The notes beneath the pieces were generated by a model. It did not search any database. It worked only from the letters and a program-made list of their open reading frames with translations, and was not told the DNA's origin. A stretch of DNA of 41,897 nucleotides from IMG/VR virus record IMGVR_UViG_3300043395_001834, positions 1 to 41,897 of that record. One strand, given 5' to 3'. The DNA comes from a virus. The position numbers were made by a program, and so were the translations under genes. Shown in pieces: positions 21,492-28,725 of this stretch; position 1 is the stretch's first letter; each line of letters opens with the position of its first letter.

Positions 21492-23876
21492 ATGGCCGAT
21501 CAACAATCAAACGCTGTCAAGCAACCGCCGCAACCACAGCTTGAGCTCGAAGAATGGTGCAGATCCACTGGCGCAAGCCGCGTACTTCGTGACGGTTGGC
21601 AGAAGGGGGCCAGCGGAACAATCATCCAGCGTCTTGCCAATCTGTACCTGCAAAAGGTCCAGGAGATCTATGAGAAGTCGAAGCATTCTCCGGGTCGTCA
21701 GCGTCACATTTGGGCCCTGATGCACAGCTCTGAGGCCGTCAAACATGTGGCCTTGGAGAGCTTTGCCTACCTGCTCGGCAACCTCAACGATGAGCGGCCT
21801 TACAACCAGATCTGCACCGTCATCGGCAAGCGTGCTGAGTACGTCCTTTGGTTGACCCACCCCTCATGGGGGAAGGGCCTCCACCTGCAGGGCCTGCGGC
21901 TGGCCAGCAACAACGACCTGTCGATGGGGCTGATCCGCAAGCGGCTCCGTGATAAAGGCTTCCGCAAGGCCGCGGCCTACCGCGAGCTGTCCCATGTGGA
22001 GCGGGCTGCCCTGGGCGCCTTCTTTGTTGAGTGCGTGGCCGAGAGCACGCGGATGCTGGAGATCTACGTGACCACCCAGTTCCGCAAGACCGTGAAGATG
22101 GTCCGCTACAGCCAGCTGTACTGGGACTACCTCAAGCGTTGGCGGGAGGCCGCCGTCCTTTTCCGGCCCCTGTACATGCCGATGATCCAGCCGCCGCGGC
22201 CGTGGCCTGGCCATACCGGAGGTGGGTACCTGAGCATCGGCTCAACGGTGAGCACCGTGGCCTGGGAGCGGTGGCCTGAGGTCAGCAAGCGGATGCTGCC
22301 TTGCGTGCTCAACAGCATCAACCTGCTGCAGGACCAGGCCTACCAGCTGGACCATGCCCAGGTCGCTCTGACAGAAGCCTGTTGGAACCTCGGCCACGAG
22401 ATCGGTGCGTTGCCCAAGCGTGATCGCATCTCGGAGCCCGTTGATGCGGAGTTCAGGGAGCAGGGCCTAGGTCCTTCTGCCTACTGGAAGGCGGTATGGA
22501 AGTGGAAGTCGGACCAGCGGAAGGACAGCCAACGGTCCCGCTTCATCAATGCACTGATCGCATACCACCGGCTGGAGGAAGCGCCCGCGATCTGGTTCGT
22601 GTGGCACATGGACCACCGCGGCCGGCTCTACAGCCGTGGAGCACAGCTCAACATCCAAGGCCCTGACCACCTGCGCTGCATGACGCAGTTCCAGGAGCGC
22701 AGCCCAATCAAGGGGCACGAGAAGGCCTTTGCCTGGAGCCTGGGCGAGGCGGTTGGCACAGCCCCCCACCCTCAGGACCGGCTGAACTACCTGGAGCTCA
22801 TGTCGCCCGTACTGGCCAGGGTCGGCGGCGATCCGCTGGGCAACGTTGGCTATTGGGAGCAGGCGAAGGAGCCCTGGCGACTGATCCAGCTGTGCCGTGA
22901 CTGGTTCCACTACACGCAGGACCCCAGCTACTGCAGCGGGACGATCCACTGGTTGGACCAGACCTGCTCAGGCTGGGGTCATGTGGCCTGCCTGACAGGC
23001 GACGGGATCCTGGCTCAGTACACCAACGTGATCGGCAGCAAGCCGGCTGACCTGTACCTGGGCATCGGTCGCCTGGTTGAGACCAGGATCCGCTGGCAGT
23101 GCGAGCAAGAGCATCCAGAGAACAAGCTGAAGGCCTACCACTGGTGGCGTGAGCATCAGATCCCCAGGTCCCTGTGGAAGAAGACGCTGATGCCGGTGAT
23201 CTACGGCCGCAGCTACCTCAGCCTGGCCGAGGCCATCAAGATCTACCTGCGCGATGAGGTCGGGGACTTCCTGACCGACGAAGGGCTGCGCGTTCTGGAT
23301 CTGGCGTTAGTCCTGGCCACCACGGTCAATGCAGTGGTGGCGGAGGCGCTGCCACATGTGAAGGGACTGAGCCGCTGGCTCACTCACCTGAGCAACCTGC
23401 AAATAGATGCAGGCCTCAGACCGTATTGGTTCACGCCCAATGGCATGGCGATTGAGTCCTATCAGTCAGCCACCGAGCGGGACACCATCGAGTTGAACCT
23501 GGCAAAGCGAACGATCCGAGTGAACCTTTCGGACAACTCAGGTTGTAAGCCTGACAAGCGCAAGACCGCTCGGAAGCTTGTGCCTGACTACATCCACAGC
23601 ATGGATGCAGCGTTCCTGCAGCGCTTTGTATCGCACTGGGGGACGTACAAGCATCCGATCTCCACGATTCATGACTGCTTCGGCACCACCTTGGAGCATG
23701 TTGAAACGCTGCAGTCAGAGCTCAACGACCAGTGGCATCGGTTCTACTCGGTGGACTGGCTGACCAAGCATCAGGGAATGGTCGAATCCCTTGTGGGGCA
23801 AGAGGTCTTGGCGCCTCCGATCATCGGCACCCTGGACAGAAGCCGCATTGGTGAAAACAGCTACCTTTTCTGTTGA
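21492..23876 (+). CDS. T7-like single-subunit RNA polymerase
   Basis: A 794-aa DNA-directed RNA polymerase of the T7 family (T7 enzyme 883 aa). Key parts: WFVWHMDHRGRLYSRG (~368-383); motif A WLDQTCSGWGH with Asp489 (T7 D537); motif B KKTLMPVIYG with Lys563 and Tyr571 (T7 K631/Y639); motif C STIHDCFGT with Asp728 (T7 D812); and a conserved PDYIHSMDAAFLQ helix. It transcribes the phage middle and late genes from its own promoters. The N-terminus is shorter than in T7. The first codons contain a boundary motif copy (21507-21520). It is followed by a host-type promoter before SSB. Confidence 0.96.
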   Translation: MADQQSNAVKQPPQPQLELEEWCRSTGASRVLRDGWQKGASGTIIQRLANLYLQKVQEIYEKSKHSPGRQRHIWALMHSSEAVKHVALESFAYLLGNLNDERPYNQICTVIGKRAEYVLWLTHPSWGKGLHLQGLRLASNNDLSMGLIRKRLRDKGFRKAAAYRELSHVERAALGAFFVECVAESTRMLEIYVTTQFRKTVKMVRYSQLYWDYLKRWREAAVLFRPLYMPMIQPPRPWPGHTGGGYLSIGSTVSTVAWERWPEVSKRMLPCVLNSINLLQDQAYQLDHAQVALTEACWNLGHEIGALPKRDRISEPVDAEFREQGLGPSAYWKAVWKWKSDQRKDSQRSRFINALIAYHRLEEAPAIWFVWHMDHRGRLYSRGAQLNIQGPDHLRCMTQFQERSPIKGHEKAFAWSLGEAVGTAPHPQDRLNYLELMSPVLARVGGDPLGNVGYWEQAKEPWRLIQLCRDWFHYTQDPSYCSGTIHWLDQTCSGWGHVACLTGDGILAQYTNVIGSKPADLYLGIGRLVETRIRWQCEQEHPENKLKAYHWWREHQIPRSLWKKTLMPVIYGRSYLSLAEAIKIYLRDEVGDFLTDEGLRVLDLALVLATTVNAVVAEALPHVKGLSRWLTHLSNLQIDAGLRPYWFTPNGMAIESYQSATERDTIELNLAKRTIRVNLSDNSGCKPDKRKTARKLVPDYIHSMDAAFLQRFVSHWGTYKHPISTIHDCFGTTLEHVETLQSELNDQWHRFYSVDWLTKHQGMVESLVGQEVLAPPIIGTLDRSRIGENSYLFC
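21507..21520 (-). promoter_or_regulatory. boundary motif copy in the RNAP 5' end
   Basis: The minus strand reads TTGACAGCGTTTGA, 12 of 14 matches, 15 bases into the RNAP gene and opposite to its transcription. With the copy at 21309-21322 it brackets the attP segment. Confidence 0.45.
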
Positions 23877-23883
23877 TGCTTTG

Positions 23884-23912
23884 TTGACAGCATTCAACAT
23901 TGCCTCTATCAT
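23884..23912 (+). promoter_or_regulatory. sigma70-type promoter overlapped by boundary motif
   Basis: TTGACA (23884-23889), a 17-base spacer and TATCAT (23907-23912) make a near-consensus host promoter in the gap after the RNAP gene. The 14-mer TTGACAGCATTCAA (23884-23897, 13 of 14) covers the -35 box, so a protein bound there would block or replace host polymerase. It should drive SSB and the replication genes; AGGAG precedes the SSB GTG. Confidence 0.7.
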
Positions 23913-23992
23913 CTAGCCCAGCGGGCATTGGTGGTGAGCTTCGGTCCACGCCATGTAAGACCCGCCCATCCACGTTTCATCAGGAGTAATTC

Positions 23993-24586
23993 GTGCCCAA
24001 CCTGGTCACACCAATCGGCGCCATGGTCTTCGGCAACGTCGTCGAACCACGCGAAAACCCCAACAGCGGCAAGGTCGAATGGAACCTTGGCTTCGTTCTG
24101 AGCCTTGAGGATTCCGACTCGATCATCCAGAACATTCAGGCTGCAGTCGCTGCCAAACGTGCAGCCAACCCGAAGTTCCCAGCGACAGACGACAAGCTGC
24201 GCTTCCCCTACAAGCCCAGCATGAAGCGCAACGAAGAAGGCGAGCTGGAGCCTGATCCCGAGAACCTTCTCTGGAACTTCAAGCGCAACACCACCTATCA
24301 GACCAAGACAGGCGAGCAGAAAACCAACACCCCGCCTGCCCTGTACGACAGCCTGGGTCGCATCGTGACTGGCACCATCCCCCGCGTGCCTGCTGGGACG
24401 ACGGGCAAGGTCGTCTACGACATTTACGTGTACGACATGCCCGGCTCCAAGGGCGTGTCCCTACAGATCAAGGGCTTCCAGGTTGCCGAGCTCAAGAAGA
24501 CCGAGGAAGAACTGCCCCCCATCGAAGGCGGCTGGGTACCCGAGGAGATCGACTCCATCGCCGCAGCCCTAGCCGCCGATGCTTGA
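23993..24586 (+). CDS. single-stranded DNA-binding protein
   Basis: A 197-aa protein of the type annotated as ssDNA-binding protein in cyanopodoviruses, placed between RNAP and endonuclease I as T7 gp2.5 is. It has a beta-rich body (VEWNLGFVLSLEDSDSI, KVVYDIYVYDMPGSKGVSLQ) and an acidic C-terminal region (KKTEEELPPIEGGW...PEEIDS), typical of SSBs that recruit partners through their tails. GTG start at 23993 with AGGAG 6 bases upstream. It overlaps the endonuclease start by 8 bases. Confidence 0.75.
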   Translation: MPNLVTPIGAMVFGNVVEPRENPNSGKVEWNLGFVLSLEDSDSIIQNIQAAVAAKRAANPKFPATDDKLRFPYKPSMKRNEEGELEPDPENLLWNFKRNTTYQTKTGEQKTNTPPALYDSLGRIVTGTIPRVPAGTTGKVVYDIYVYDMPGSKGVSLQIKGFQVAELKKTEEELPPIEGGWVPEEIDSIAAALAADA

Positions 24587-25118
24587 CCGGTACAACCGGC
24601 GAGTACGCAACAAGCACGACAAGGAGCGTCGCTCAAAGCTTGAGGACGAAGTGGAGCAGGCCCTGATCAACCAGGGCTACTCCCCTGAGTACGAGAGCGA
24701 AAGATTCTCCTACGTTCTGCACCGCAAGTACCGCCCCGACTTCAAGGTGGGCTCTGTGTATGTGGAGGTGAAGGGCTGGTGGCCACCGGCTGAACGATCC
24801 AAGTTCTTGGCGGTGATCCTCAACAACCCTGGCCTGCCCATCTTTGTTGCGCTGCAACGTCCCACATTGACGTTGAACAAGCAAAGCAAAACCACCTACG
24901 CCGAGTGGTGCTCTAAGCACGGCATTGCTTGGTGCCCCATCCCCATTCCACCTGACTTCATGAAGCAATGGCAAGAGGGAGCACGACCCACATTCCATGT
25001 CCCAACGAAGAATGTGGAAGCTCGGACGCAGCAACCGAGTACCCAGACGGTTCTATTTACTGCTTCTCCTGTCAACAGCGCTTTACCAGCGACGGACAAC
25101 CATGGAAGCCCAACGTGA
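24579..25118 (+). CDS. endonuclease I (T7 gp3-like Holliday junction resolvase)
   Basis: A 179-aa product with the T7 endonuclease I active site: an N-terminal helix LEDEVEQALINQG (Glu24), then YRPDFKVGSVYVEVKG giving Asp54, Glu63 and Lys65, matching T7 E20, D55, E65 and K67. It cleaves branched DNA and helps degrade host DNA and resolve packaging intermediates. It is about 30 residues longer than the T7 enzyme; the extra C-terminal tail is read in a different frame from the start of the primase-helicase gene, over 151 bases. Confidence 0.88.
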   Translation: MLDRYNRRVRNKHDKERRSKLEDEVEQALINQGYSPEYESERFSYVLHRKYRPDFKVGSVYVEVKGWWPPAERSKFLAVILNNPGLPIFVALQRPTLTLNKQSKTTYAEWCSKHGIAWCPIPIPPDFMKQWQEGARPTFHVPTKNVEARTQQPSTQTVLFTASPVNSALPATDNHGSPT

Positions 25119-26626
25119 ACGGCACTGCTAAGCGCCTGCTTGGCGGCCTGCCACGCAATGACAGCGTGACTGTCAAGACCAGCCTGCTGACAGGCAAGGT
25201 CTCTGGCCTTTCGTCCCGAAAGATCTCAGAGCGAACCTGTCGGATGTATGGCTACGACTCGGCTTCCTACCGAGGCCAGCCCGCACAGCTGGCCAACTAC
25301 CGAGACGAGAACGGCCTCACCGTTGCGCAGCACATCCGCTACGGGGAGAAGCAGTTTGCCTGGCTGGGCCGGGAGAAGGGCCTCAAGATCCAACTCTTCG
25401 GTCAGCACCTAGGCAGCGACGGAACGCTCGTCCTTACCGAGGGCGAGATCGACGCGATGACTGTGTACGAATGCCTCTACAAGCATCGCCACCAAAGCAA
25501 GTTTGTAGTTGCATCAATCCCTGATGGAGCAGCCTCGGCTAAAAAGTCCTGCACAGATCAGCTCACTTACATCCTGGGCTTCAAGCGCGTTGTCATCTTC
25601 ATGGACAACGACGAACCCGGCCGCAAGGCTGCTACTGATCTGGCTGCACTTATCGGCCCTACTGCTGCTATCGCAGGAGGCTTCCCTTACAAGGACGCCA
25701 ACGAAGCCTGGATGGGGGATGACTACAACGCCATCCTTGAAGCCATCAACAACGCAAGGCGCCATCGCCCGGAGGCGATTGTCCATGCGCCAGAACTGCT
25801 CAACAAGATCCTCAACCCCGAGCGCCGCTTCGGCCTGCCCTACCCCTGGGCGGGTTGGAATCGAATGACCGAAGGGATGAAAGCCGGGCAGCTGGTGATG
25901 ATCTCTGGCGGGACCGGCATCGGCAAGAGCCTGTTCACACGCAGCATTGCGCTGCACTTATGCAGGGATCACCAGGTCAAGGTCGCTTACATCGGCCTTG
26001 AAGAAAGCTGTGACACCAGCCTTGAGCGCATGTTGTCGGAGCAGATGGGCCTACCACTCCATCTCGACAAGCCTGAGGAGCGGAAGGCCAGGGATCCTGA
26101 GTCCATCAAGGAGGCGATGGATGCTTTTGCAGACAACCTCTTCTTGCTGGACAAGTTCGGCAGCGAAGACTTTGACTCTTTTGTTGCCACCGTTAAACAT
26201 TATGTCCTGGGAGAACAATGTCAAGTTGTTGTCCTTGATCACTTCTCGCTTCTGGCTGATGGTATTGCCCTTGGCACTGATCAGCGTCGGGCTATTGATC
26301 GCTGCATCAAGGATCTCAAGACGCTCTGCGTCGAGCTCAACTTCACCATGGTTGTCGTCTGCCACCTATCGAGATCGGGAGGCATTGGCCCGGCGCACGA
26401 AGAAGGCGGCGAGCCCACGCTTGCCGAACTACGAGGATCTCATTCCCTAGCTCAAATCCCAGATTTCGTTGTCATGTTGCAGCGGAACCCCAGGGCCGAG
26501 GACAAGGAGGAAGCCAACACCACAACGTGTTGGTTGAAGAAGAACCGGGTAAAGGGGGAGCTGGGCCCCATGTGCAAGCTCAAGTACCTGCCAACTTTCT
26601 GCCGGTTCCATGAAACGGACCTCTAG
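24968..26626 (+). CDS. DNA primase-helicase (T7 gp4-like)
   Basis: A 552-aa bifunctional protein. N-terminal zinc-binding motif with Cys11, Cys16, Cys32 and Cys35; TOPRIM primase domain with LVLTEGEIDAM (Glu158) and DNDEPGRK (213-220); RecA-like helicase domain with Walker A GGTGIGKS (314-321), then VVVLDHFSLL and VVVCHLSR. It unwinds the fork and primes lagging-strand synthesis. The full-length zinc form is clear from ATG 24968, even though this lies inside the endonuclease frame. No phage DNA polymerase follows it, so it must work with a host polymerase. Confidence 0.95.
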   Translation: MARGSTTHIPCPNEECGSSDAATEYPDGSIYCFSCQQRFTSDGQPWKPNVNGTAKRLLGGLPRNDSVTVKTSLLTGKVSGLSSRKISERTCRMYGYDSASYRGQPAQLANYRDENGLTVAQHIRYGEKQFAWLGREKGLKIQLFGQHLGSDGTLVLTEGEIDAMTVYECLYKHRHQSKFVVASIPDGAASAKKSCTDQLTYILGFKRVVIFMDNDEPGRKAATDLAALIGPTAAIAGGFPYKDANEAWMGDDYNAILEAINNARRHRPEAIVHAPELLNKILNPERRFGLPYPWAGWNRMTEGMKAGQLVMISGGTGIGKSLFTRSIALHLCRDHQVKVAYIGLEESCDTSLERMLSEQMGLPLHLDKPEERKARDPESIKEAMDAFADNLFLLDKFGSEDFDSFVATVKHYVLGEQCQVVVLDHFSLLADGIALGTDQRRAIDRCIKDLKTLCVELNFTMVVVCHLSRSGGIGPAHEEGGEPTLAELRGSHSLAQIPDFVVMLQRNPRAEDKEEANTTTCWLKKNRVKGELGPMCKLKYLPTFCRFHETDL

Positions 26627-26849
26627 CAACATCATCAGCTCCGAGGGATACAACCCGATCAACCGGGGCCGCACATTTTCCGATGATCCCAAGCACCCAC
26701 TATGGAAGATCAAAGTTCTATTCCCAACGGCAAAGCCGATGATCGAAGTGATCAAGGCGCCGACCAAGCAGGCAGCGCTGCAGTACGCCAGGACGAAGTA
26801 CCCGGAAGCCAAGGTCTCTTTGGTCACTACGTCTCCACTGCGCCGCTAG
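26610..26849 (+). CDS. small replication-region protein, 79 aa
   Basis: A basic 79-aa product overlapping the primase stop by 17 bases. It starts MKRTSSNIISSEGYNPINRG and then has WKIKVLFPTAKPMIEVIKAP and QAALQYARTKYPEAKVSLV, a beta-helix-beta pattern I associate with small conserved cyanophage proteins. It occupies the first part of the slot where DNA polymerase is normally found. Function unknown. Confidence 0.6.
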   Translation: MKRTSSNIISSEGYNPINRGRTFSDDPKHPLWKIKVLFPTAKPMIEVIKAPTKQAALQYARTKYPEAKVSLVTTSPLRR

Positions 26850-27067
26850 AGGCCGACAGCAAGTACGCCGTCTACGGGTCATTCCTCAACACGATGTACG
26901 ACAACGCAGTCCGCCAATTCAACAACGAACCCATTTCCGATCATGGCCAAACCTCGTTCGCCCGAGCCTTCTGGAACGGATACGGTGCCGCAGCCGCAAT
27001 CCTGCGAGACACCATCCGGAGCTATCCCATTGATCCAAAGGTGCATGGACGCTTATTGGTTCCCTGA
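26702..27067 (+). CDS. small protein in the polymerase slot, start unresolved
   Basis: The frame is open from ATG 26702 to TGA 27067, but the first ~50 residues read as a shadow of the preceding gene. The convincing part begins near 26840 with KYAVYGSFLNTMYDNAVRQF and FARAFWNGYGAAAAILRDTI. The first canonical start after the overlap is ATG 26894, which would give only 57 aa and cut off conserved-looking sequence. Either a long overlap, a rare start codon or frameshifting is used. Soluble, helical; function unknown. Confidence 0.45.
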   Translation: MEDQSSIPNGKADDRSDQGADQAGSAAVRQDEVPGSQGLFGHYVSTAPLEADSKYAVYGSFLNTMYDNAVRQFNNEPISDHGQTSFARAFWNGYGAAAAILRDTIRSYPIDPKVHGRLLVP

Positions 27068-27284
27068 TTCAAGGTATGCGCTCTCTGATTGGGTGCGTAT
27101 GGCGTCATCGCTCAAGATCGTCGCAGACGAAATCGAGCAGTGGTCGTTGGATTCTCAACGAAAAGGGTGTGATCTCGTCGCCCTCGCTATACGTGGCGTG
27201 GCCGAGCGCATACGAGATGCGGCAGATGGAAAAGACCCTGCACCGCGCATCGGCACAGATCGTGGAAGACAGCTGGCTGAGTGA
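27045..27284 (+). CDS. small protein in the polymerase slot, 79 aa
   Basis: ATG 27045 opens a 79-aa frame overlapping the previous gene by 23 bases. It begins MDAYWFPDSRYALSDWVRMA and continues SSLKIVADEIEQWSLDS with a helix AIRGVAERIRDAADG. Charge and hydrophobic spacing fit a small helical bundle. No family recognised; probably translationally coupled with its neighbours. Confidence 0.5.
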   Translation: MDAYWFPDSRYALSDWVRMASSLKIVADEIEQWSLDSQRKGCDLVALAIRGVAERIRDAADGKDPAPRIGTDRGRQLAE

Positions 27285-27468
27285 CACGGTTCATGCCCAG
27301 CGCGTCACCCGTAACGGGATGAGCAGCGTCTTTATCGGCGGCGTCGGCACTGACACCGCTGTCTTCTACAGCCTGCGCGAACTGGCCGAGTGGTTCGTCG
27401 AACACGGCATTGATCCAGATGATCCTGTCTGGATGTACTTAGAACACCTTGCCTCCAATGGAGATTAA
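27217..27468 (+). CDS. small protein in the polymerase slot, 83 aa
   Basis: ATG 27217 (or 27226) opens a frame overlapping the previous gene by 68 bases. The 83-aa product has DTVHAQRVTRNGMSSVFIGG and SLRELAEWFVEHGIDPDDPV, an acidic helical C-terminus. Codon quality is good after the overlap. No family recognised. Confidence 0.5.
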   Translation: MRQMEKTLHRASAQIVEDSWLSDTVHAQRVTRNGMSSVFIGGVGTDTAVFYSLRELAEWFVEHGIDPDDPVWMYLEHLASNGD

Positions 27469-27470
27469 CA

Positions 27471-27731
27471 ATGGGGTTATCAGCAACAGGGCCCAACTGC
27501 CCCAGCTGTGGCGCCTGGATCACCAAGGTGATCCTGTCCAAGCTGGATGATGAATGCAGCTACATCATCCGGCGCCGTCACTGCCAATACTGCGATCACA
27601 GGTTCTACAGCAGACAGGCAACCGAGGAGCTTGTTGACATCAAGTGGGTGTCAGGAGCCAAGGGGAGTGGGACCATCCCCAAGATCATCAAGGTTCTGCC
27701 GACCCCGATGAAAGCTCGGAGGGTGGCATGA
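27471..27731 (+). CDS. zinc-ribbon protein, NrdR-N-like, 86 aa
   Basis: An 86-aa product with CPSCG near residue 10 and CQYC near residue 38, the second following IIRRRH and followed by DHRFYSRQ. This is the zinc-ribbon pattern of the NrdR N-terminal domain (C-x-x-C-G ... RRR-x-C-x-x-C-x-x-R-F). There is no ATP-cone domain, so it is not a full NrdR. It may bind nucleic acid or regulate nucleotide or replication genes. Its stop overlaps the exonuclease start (ATGA). Confidence 0.65.
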   Translation: MGLSATGPNCPSCGAWITKVILSKLDDECSYIIRRRHCQYCDHRFYSRQATEELVDIKWVSGAKGSGTIPKIIKVLPTPMKARRVA

Positions 27732-28564
27732 GGATCTTGCTTGATTCCGACATGCTCCTCTTCAAGGTTGCCATGGCAACTGAGGTCGAGGTCCAGCTGG
27801 GTGACGACGTGTGGACTCGGCACAGCGAACTGCCTGAAGCGCGAGACCTTTATTGGCAAGGCGTGCGGCAACTGTGCGAGGCGTACTCAGTGACACTTGA
27901 CGACGTATGGCACTGCTTCACGGAAGCCAGTGCCTTCAGGAAAGATGTGTTCCCTGGGTACAAGGCCAATCGCAAGGGCAAGCCCAAGCCGATTGGCTAC
28001 AAGCAGTTGAAGGCCGAGTTACTGGCGGAGCCCACAGCGTTTTGTTTCCACCAGATCGAGGCAGACGATCTGATTGGGATCTTCGCCACGATGCCCGAGG
28101 CAGAGGATGACCCTGTTGTTATCGCTGCACGCGACAAAGACTTGATGCAGATTCCTGGCACCCATGTATGGTTCGATGAAGGACAGAAGGTTGATGACGA
28201 ACGTGGACTCGTGGTTCAACGAATCAATGGTCTCGTCGTCCAGACGAACACGCTCGAACATGCCGAGCGGTTCACCTACCAGCAGTACCTATCGGGTGAC
28301 CCGACCGATGGAATACCGGGTTGTCCAGGGCTCGGCCCGGTTAGTGCAGCACGAATCGCCAAAGACCTTGACATCTCGCAGCCGCTGGATTGTTGGGAAA
28401 CTGTTGTTCGCACGTATGAACAGGCGCAGGTCAAGAAGAAACTTGATCTATACGTCGCATCCGAATACGCAACGCAACAAGCGCGACTAGCTCGCATACT
28501 CCGGCATGGCGAGTATGACTTCGACACTCACACCGTCAAGCTATGGAATCCCCCGACACACTGA
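27728..28564 (+). CDS. 5'-3' exonuclease (T7 gp6-like, FEN family)
   Basis: A 278-aa flap-endonuclease-family exonuclease, close to T7 gp6 length (300 aa). Metal-binding acids are in ILLDSDMLLFK (N-terminus), FHQIEADDLIG (middle) and VIAARDKDLMQIPG. A helix-hairpin-helix-like GDPTDGIPGCPGLGPVSAARI follows. It degrades host DNA and removes primers. I chose ATG 27728, which overlaps the zinc-ribbon stop. Confidence 0.92.
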   Translation: MRILLDSDMLLFKVAMATEVEVQLGDDVWTRHSELPEARDLYWQGVRQLCEAYSVTLDDVWHCFTEASAFRKDVFPGYKANRKGKPKPIGYKQLKAELLAEPTAFCFHQIEADDLIGIFATMPEAEDDPVVIAARDKDLMQIPGTHVWFDEGQKVDDERGLVVQRINGLVVQTNTLEHAERFTYQQYLSGDPTDGIPGCPGLGPVSAARIAKDLDISQPLDCWETVVRTYEQAQVKKKLDLYVASEYATQQARLARILRHGEYDFDTHTVKLWNPPTH

Positions 28565-28725
28565 AGCGCATCATTGCGAAGCGTCTTGATGATGAGTTGC
28601 TTGATGCTCTTGATCAGTTGTTTCCCGAGAGAACGCCGGAGCTGAATGACTCTGTTGATCAGATTCGGTACGCTTCAGGACAACGATCTGTCATTCGTTT
28701 TCTTAGGGGGCTGACTGATGGCTAA
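28543..28725 (+). CDS. small protein between exonuclease and virion genes, 60 aa
   Basis: The 60-aa product begins MESPDTLKRIIAKRLDDELL and contains DALDQLFPERTPELNDSVDQ and GQRSVIRFLRGL. It is acidic and helical. It overlaps the exonuclease by 22 bases and the next gene by 8. Small ORFs are common at this point of T7-like cyanophage maps. Function unknown. Confidence 0.6.
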   Translation: MESPDTLKRIIAKRLDDELLDALDQLFPERTPELNDSVDQIRYASGQRSVIRFLRGLTDG

